From Carex sylvatica (lineage: Eukaryota; Streptophyta; Magnoliopsida; Poales; Cyperaceae), in NCBI GenBank assembly GCA_964058845.1, contig CAXKVR010000140.1, forward strand, positions 124,001-188,000: a DNA stretch of 64,000 bases. Reading direction: 5' to 3'. The translations under genes and the position numbers were made by a program. Every line of letters starts with the position of its first letter. The first letter of the stretch is position 1. The notes below the pieces were generated by a model, which was given only the letters and a program-made list of their open reading frames with translations, had not been told where the DNA came from and searched no databases. Shown in pieces: positions 58,690 to 64,000 of the stretch.

Positions 58690-59590
58690 AAAATAAATGT
58701 AAATTACTTAACATATTCAAAAAAAGAAGAATCTAATCTTATTATTTAACCTATCAAAAATAAATCTAATTACTAAACATATTCAAAAACTAAATCTAAC
58801 ATATTTTTTTAACCTATTAAAAATAAATCCAAATTAAAAAAATAGAAATTAAAAACAGATAAAAATATCTTATTTCGGCCTATGTTCCTGGCCAGAACAG
58901 ACTGTTTTGGCCTTTGCAGGGAAGCTGTATTTTATGCAAAGGCCGAAACAGCATGTTTTGGCCAGGAACAGATGCTGAAACAACATATTTTTTTCTGTTT
59001 TTTATTTCTGTTTTTAAGAATAAATTTAATATTTTTAAAATAAATCTCTATTTAAAAATAAATCTAACATATTCAAAATAAATCTAACCTATTCAAAAAT
59101 AAATTTAACCTATTCAAAAATAAATCTAACCTATTTAAAAATAAATCTAAAATTTAAAATAAAAATAAATCTGAATTTGAAAAATAAAATCTAACCTATT
59201 CAAAACAAATCAAATTCACATATTCACAAAAATAAATCTAACCTATTTATTTAACCCATTAAAAATAAATCTGAATTTCAAAAATAAAATCTAACATATT
59301 CAAAATAAATCTAACAAATCTAATTACTTAACAAGTCTAACAAATATAACATAAAAATAAATCTAACAAATCTAATTACTTAACAAGTCTAACAAATCTA
59401 ACATAAAATAAATCTAACAAATCTAATTACTTCACATTCAATAAATCTAGCATAAACTAAATCTAACATTCAATTTAAATTCTAAATTTCTCTACAAAAA
59501 TAAATCTAACAAAAAAATAAATCTAACATCAAATTTAAATTTTAAATTACTCTACAAAAATAAATTAATCTAACATGAAATAACCTTTAA
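58690..59590. repeat. A/T-rich tandem repeat, AAATAAATCTAACCTATTCA units
   Basis: Dozens of diverged 20-25 bp units in the leader side of the hAT transposase. The run is broken at 58860-58990 by a GC-richer hairpin segment. Confidence 0.85.
58885..58970. repeat. 35-bp stem inverted repeat inside the hAT
   Basis: The left arm 58885-58919 (GTTCCTGGCCAGAACAGACT...) pairs with the right arm 58936-58970 (...CATGTTTTGGCCAGGAAC) with about four mismatches and a 16-nt loop. It shares words with 27590-27790. Confidence 0.8.
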
Positions 59591-60193
59591 ATCTCGCGGA
59601 AAAATCTTGCGGGAGGTGCCGAACTTTGTAATTTTTATACCTTCGTAATTATTTTGGCGTATTTGTAGAATGAATTAAATTTAGAACTATACTTTTTTAA
59701 ACAATAAATATAAATTTGAGAATAATAAAAATATTGAGATTGAGATTGAGAGATGAAAATTTTGAGCGAATGAGAGAATTAGATGTGAAAATATTGAGGG
59801 AGAGAGGTGTATATTTATGAAGGTTTGATTGGTGATAATGAAATTTAAATTTTAACAGAAAAAAGTCAAATTCGGTCGGTCCGGGTTTGATTTGATTGGT
59901 CCGGATTAGACTTGAACCCGGGAGGGGGGGGGGGCAATTTGAAAATTTTGAAATTAAAAAAAAATGGTACAACGGGTAGGGTACACGGGCGCGGGTACAA
60001 CGGGCGGGCACGGGTTCAATCCGGTTCGAGTTAGCCCGGGTTTTTTCTAAAAAAACTATGATCGGCCCGTTTCATACCCGCACTCGTGTACCCGTCTATA
60101 CCCAAGCTTGGGTCCGGGTACCCTGGGCAGCGGGCATGGGCGGACCGGTCCAGATTGAGCCTGACCGGGTTTTAGCAAATGTCTATCTACCGT

Positions 60194-60730
60194 GGAACGA
60201 AAACTTAAACTGAATTTTTGAGGCACTAAACGATGTTTTTTTTGAAATTCTAATGCTTCGAATGCCTGGGGTTTTCCTCCGATGTGATATTCAGATCCGT
60301 CTCGTCCCTCCTTTTCGAAAAGTGGTCATACGCACAAATCCAACTTTTCTAGCCAAAGTTATGGCTGTTTAAAGTTTTTTTAAAAGCTTAACTTTGGAAA
60401 TTCATAACTAACTGTAGAAAATCTAAATAAATTAAAATTTATGTCAATTTTGTGTATTTTTTAATACTCTACATGCTGGTGTAATCACTTTTGTATTTTG
60501 GTCTCTATATCAGTCCAGACTGGCTGATTTACCAGCAGAGGTCAAATTTGATATTTTTAGTGCATTGCACTATACCAGTGGCTTTTGCCTAGTGTTTAGC
60601 TGCTGAGTTTGGACTTAGTACCATACCAGAGGTCAGTGTTTAGCTGCCTAGTGTTTAGCTGCCTAGTGTTTAGCTGCCTAGTTTTATATAAATATTAACA
60701 TGAAATCCTTTAATTTTAATTTTATTTAGA
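60194..60730 (+). other. Leader region before copia gag
   Basis: No ORF, and no primer-binding site for tRNA-Met (TGGTATCAGAG) was found. It continues sequence from before the hAT insertion. Four copies of a 16-bp GTGTTTAGCTGCCTA unit lie at 60632-60682. Confidence 0.5.
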
Positions 60731-61492
60731 ATGGCAAACAACATGCTTATCCGTTCCATCCTCGAAAAATGCCCGTTGGAGTGTCATGGTTTCAATTATC
60801 TCGATTGGGAACTCAAACTCCAACTAATCATCAGGTCGGAGGATCTTACAGATATGCTGGTTGAAGATGCACCAGTACTAGGTACAGAACCCACTGATGA
60901 AGAAAAGGCTGTGTCTGAAAAGTACCGCAAGGACGAACTGAACGTTCAAGGTCTCATGTTGGCGAGTATGGCAACTGAACTTACTCGTAAATTCATAAAC
61001 AATTCTCCAAAAGAGATAATCGAACGTCTCTCCAAAATATTCATGGAAAATGCTCGTAAAGAGCGTTCAAAGATCACCCTAGCATTCACTAGGTGCAACA
61101 TGGCGGAAGGGTCTTCCGTCAACCAGCACATGTTAAAAATGCTGGGTTACCTCGAGAAATTGGAGAAGCTCAATGCTCCAATGCATGCTGACTCGGCTGA
61201 GGATATAATCCTTGGTTCATTGCCTCCATCTTACAGAGATGTAGTCATGCATCTTCACTTGCGTGAAAAAACAATGATCTTGGATGAGATCCATCAGACA
61301 TTGAAGCAGGCAGAGGCTGATTTGAATAGGCACAAGGGAGAGAAGAATGTTCTTGCAATCTCCCAAAACAGCAAAAAGGTCCACAAAGGAAAGGGCAAAA
61401 GGAAGATACCCAAAATGAACAAAGGAAAAGGAGGAGCACAAGCGACCACCTCCAAAGGCAAAAAGAAAAATTCGCCAACTCCGCAAACATAG
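60731..61492 (+). CDS. Ty1/copia gag region, ended by an in-frame TAG
   Basis: 253 aa from an ATG. MANNMLIRSILEK...NYLDWELKLQLI, the LTR-copia gag domain (~30-190), and a Lys/Gly-rich C-terminus KGKGKRKIPKMNKGKGG. The frame halts at TAG (61490-61492), immediately before CFYCHELGHFMANC, the zinc knuckle, which continues in the same frame. Related elements normally have a coding codon (usually Lys) there. So this is either a point nonsense mutation in a gag-pol polyprotein or, less likely, a read-through stop. Confidence 0.85.
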   Translation: MANNMLIRSILEKCPLECHGFNYLDWELKLQLIIRSEDLTDMLVEDAPVLGTEPTDEEKAVSEKYRKDELNVQGLMLASMATELTRKFINNSPKEIIERLSKIFMENARKERSKITLAFTRCNMAEGSSVNQHMLKMLGYLEKLEKLNAPMHADSAEDIILGSLPPSYRDVVMHLHLREKTMILDEIHQTLKQAEADLNRHKGEKNVLAISQNSKKVHKGKGKRKIPKMNKGKGGAQATTSKGKKKNSPTPQT

Positions 61493-64000
61493 TGCTTTTA
61501 TTGCCACGAGTTAGGTCACTTCATGGCGAATTGTCCTAAATACAAGGCTGACTTGGACAGTGGAAAAATAGAACGCAAGCGCCCCAAGGTTCAGAAAGGT
61601 ATCTATGTTATTGAAGTTAATTTAACCACCTCTATTCATGATTGGGTAATTGATACTGGATCATGTGCTCATATTTGTGCAAATATGCAGGCACTAATGG
61701 ATAGAAGACATCTCAAGAAAGGAGAAGTCACTTTGAAGGTGGGCAATGGTGTTAGCATCTCAGCAATGGCCATTGGATCGATTCACCTTTATTTATCTAG
61801 TGGTTTAATAATTATTCTGAATAATGTTTATTATGTTCCATCTATATGTAAAAACATTATGTCCGTGTCATGTTTGGACAAGGATGGATATGTATTTACT
61901 ATTTCAAACTCGAGTATGAGTATTTCGAAAGATGGAATTTTCTATGCAAATGCTACTATTCAGGATGGCTTATATTTGCTTGAAGTGAATGATAAACATA
62001 TTCTAAATGTCAATAACAAACGACTCAAAGTATCTCATGAAAATAAGATTCTCTTATGGCACTACCGCCTAGGTCATATAAGCGAGAAACGCATAAAGAA
62101 ATTACAAGAAAGTAATCTTCTTGGTCTCCTTGATTATGATGAAATCGAGACATGCGAACCTTGCTTAGTAGAAAAAATGACAAAGAAATCTTTCAAGAAG
62201 AAAGGTACAAGGGCAAAAGACTTATTGGAATTAATACATTCAGATGTATGTGGGCCAATGAAAACTAGTGCACGAGATGGTTTTAGATACTTCATTACCT
62301 TCACAGATGACTATAGTCGTTATGGCTATGTTTATCTAATGAAGAATAAGAGCGAATCCTTTGACAAGTTCAAAGAATTCAAGAATGAAGTAGAAAACCA
62401 ACTAGGTAAGAGAATTAAGACTCTACGAACTGATCGTGGAGGAGAATACTTGAGTAATGAATTTGGTGCATATCTAAAAGAATGTCGTGTCATACCACAA
62501 TTAACTCCACCCGGAACACTTCAATGGAATGGTGTATCCGAGAGGAGAAACAGAACATTGCTTGACATGGTTCGATCAATGATGTGCCAGACAGAATTGC
62601 CTCTTTATTTTTGGGGACATGCATTACTAACCGCAGCTTACACACTGAACATCATTCCATCTAAATCCATCGAGAAAACTCCTTATGAGTTATGGACAGG
62701 GAAAATTCCTAGTTTGTCTTTTCTCAAGATTTGGGGATGCGAAGCTTACGTCAAACGATTGATGACAACCAAGCTAGAACCCCAAGCGGATAAATGCTTC
62801 TTTATAGGTTATCCAAAAGAAACGAAAGGATACTACTTTTGGCACAAGTCAACTAACAAAATATTAGTTGAAAGGGGTGCAATTTTCTTAGAGAATGAGT
62901 TTCTCAAAAGAATAAAAAGTGGTGGGAGTAGTGTAATACTCGAAGAAACTCAAGAAACACTACAAGACCTCGATCATGTTATGGATAATATTGATACAGA
63001 TCGAAGTATCCCAACCATAGTTCCTATGGCTAGTGGGAGCATGAGTAAACAGGTTCCTCAACCTATTGAGGAAGAGGTTCACACATCACCACATAGTGTT
63101 CAATCCAGTATTAAACCAATTTCACAAGAGATTGTGCAAGAGATTCAAGAGACTCAGGATGAACAGGAAGAGCCACAAGAACTAAGAAGGTCAACAAGAC
63201 CTAGAAAGAAACCCGATTTCTATCTAGGACTTCATGAGATCATGGTAATAGATACCGAAGATCCGACGACCTTTCAAGAAGCAATGAATAGAGATGACTC
63301 AAAATCATGGTATGAAGCCATGCAATCTGAAATGCAATCCATGTATGACAACCAAGTATGGACCTTGGTAGATCTTCCTCAAGGAAAGAAAACCGTTCAA
63401 AACAAATGGGTTTTCAAGAGGAAGATGGACATGGATGAAAACATGACAACATACAAGGCAAGACTTGTAGCGAAAGGGTTTAGTCAAGTTCAAGGGATTG
63501 ACTATGATGAAACCTTCTCGCCTGTTGCAATGTTTAAGTCTATTTGGATATTACTAGCCATTGCTGCATATTATGACTATGAAATATGGCAAATGGATGT
63601 CAAAACAGCATTCCTTAACGGGAATTTGGAAGAGGACGTGTACATGGTACAACCTCCGGGTTTTGAAGATCCAAGTAATGGTGGTAAAGTATGCAAGCTT
63701 CAAAGGTCCATTTATGGACTAAAGCAAGCATTTAGGAGTTGGAACAAGCATTTTGATGATGAGGTTAAACGCCTTGGATTCGTCCAAAGCAAGGAAGAGC
63801 CTTGTGTATACAAGATAGTCAGTGGGAGCTATGTACTTTTCTTGGTCTTATATGTTGATGACATACTATTGATAGGAAACTTTATTCCCTTAATGGAGCA
63901 AACAAAATCTTCATTGAAAGATATTTTCTCAATGAAAGACTTGGGTGAGGCCCAATATATCTTGGGTATTAAGATATATAGAGATAGGTCTCGGAAACTC
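61493..64000 (+). CDS. Ty1/copia pol polyprotein, open to the window edge
   Basis: Same frame as gag, with no stop seen through 64000. Order: zinc knuckle CFYCHELGHFMANC (61493-61534); protease DTGS (61652); GAG-pre-integrase with WHYRLGHIS (62050s); integrase core with HSDVCGPM, TDRGGEY and NGVSERRNRTLLDMVRSMM; and reverse transcriptase with WVFKRK, ARLVAKGFSQVQGIDYDETFSPV, QMDVKTAFLNG and the catalytic YVDD (63851). Gag-integrase-RT order defines copia. RNase H and the 3' LTR are outside the window. RT reads KQAFRSWN where KQASRSWN is usual, a further hint of decay. It has no start of its own and depends on translation from gag. Confidence 0.9.

Larger units (their letters stand above)
54621..60185 (-). 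mobile_element. hAT transposon with broken transposase gene (5,565 bp)
   Basis: Ends TAGAGATTTGC... and ...GCAAATGTCTA are imperfect inverted repeats. TCTACCGT flanks at 54613-54620 and 60186-60193, a perfect 8-bp hAT duplication. Both subterminal zones are packed with CGGGTA/TACCCG words. Inside are a minus-strand transposase pseudogene (about 58688-56300), a nested hAT MITE (54782-55353) and a long A/T-rich repeat. Removing the element rejoins sequence leading into the copia element. Confidence 0.88.

Overview
This is a stretch of plant nuclear DNA, almost certainly from a dicot. The evidence is AT-rich spacers, GT-AG introns, plant-specific gene families (plant NDC1, heavy-metal-associated isoprenylated proteins, a TOM1/TOM3-type membrane protein, a chloroplast TPR protein) and many plant transposable elements. 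There is nothing bacterial, no CRISPR array and no operon. The species cannot be named from the sequence. Genes were assembled by joining exons by eye at GT-AG sites and checking that the reading frame carries through.

Layout. 0.6-3.7 kb: NDC1 nucleoporin gene (minus, 4 coding exons). 4-9.7 kb: AT-rich spacer holding four long-palindrome MITEs with 9-10 bp target duplications. 9.757-15.744 kb: non-autonomous LTR retroelement primed by tRNA-Asp, whose 3' LTR abuts a third, inverted LTR. The whole composite is flanked by GTCCC. 16.3-16.9 kb: ~97-bp minisatellite. 17.5-18.5 kb: LINE relic. 19.9-20.9 kb: chloroplast-lumen-type TPR gene (minus). 22.3-25.0 kb: TOM1/TOM3-like 11-exon gene (minus). 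25.5-26.3 kb: 5'-truncated LINE with a 15-bp target duplication. 27.1-38.6 kb: LTR-like sequence (minus) split by a 10.2-kb Mutator-like element (MULE). 39.3-46.2 kb: three genes for heavy-metal-associated (HMA) domain proteins. 46.5-54.2 kb: hAT MITEs, two LINE relics and decayed fragments. 54.6-60.2 kb: a 5.6-kb hAT element with a broken transposase gene and a smaller hAT nested inside it. 60.7-64.0 kb: Ty1/copia gag-pol running off the right edge.

The most notable object is the MULE at 28330-38542. It has 229-bp terminal inverted repeats that read identical, a perfect 9-bp target duplication (GAAATAGTG) and two convergent multi-exon genes with open frames. One encodes a 1026-aa MURA-type transposase and the other an 812-aa plant mobile domain (PMD) protein. 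Each gene appears to start in or next to one terminal repeat and to have an intron in its 5' leader, an architecture like two-gene MuDR but with a PMD protein as the second gene. It looks young and possibly capable of moving. Second in interest is the LTR composite at 9.8-15.7 kb, with two U3 ends facing outwards and a ~3-kb LTR palindrome at its right end.

The cellular genes are unrelated in function apart from the HMA cluster, where two genes keep the metal-binding CxxC and a CaaX tail and the middle one has lost both.
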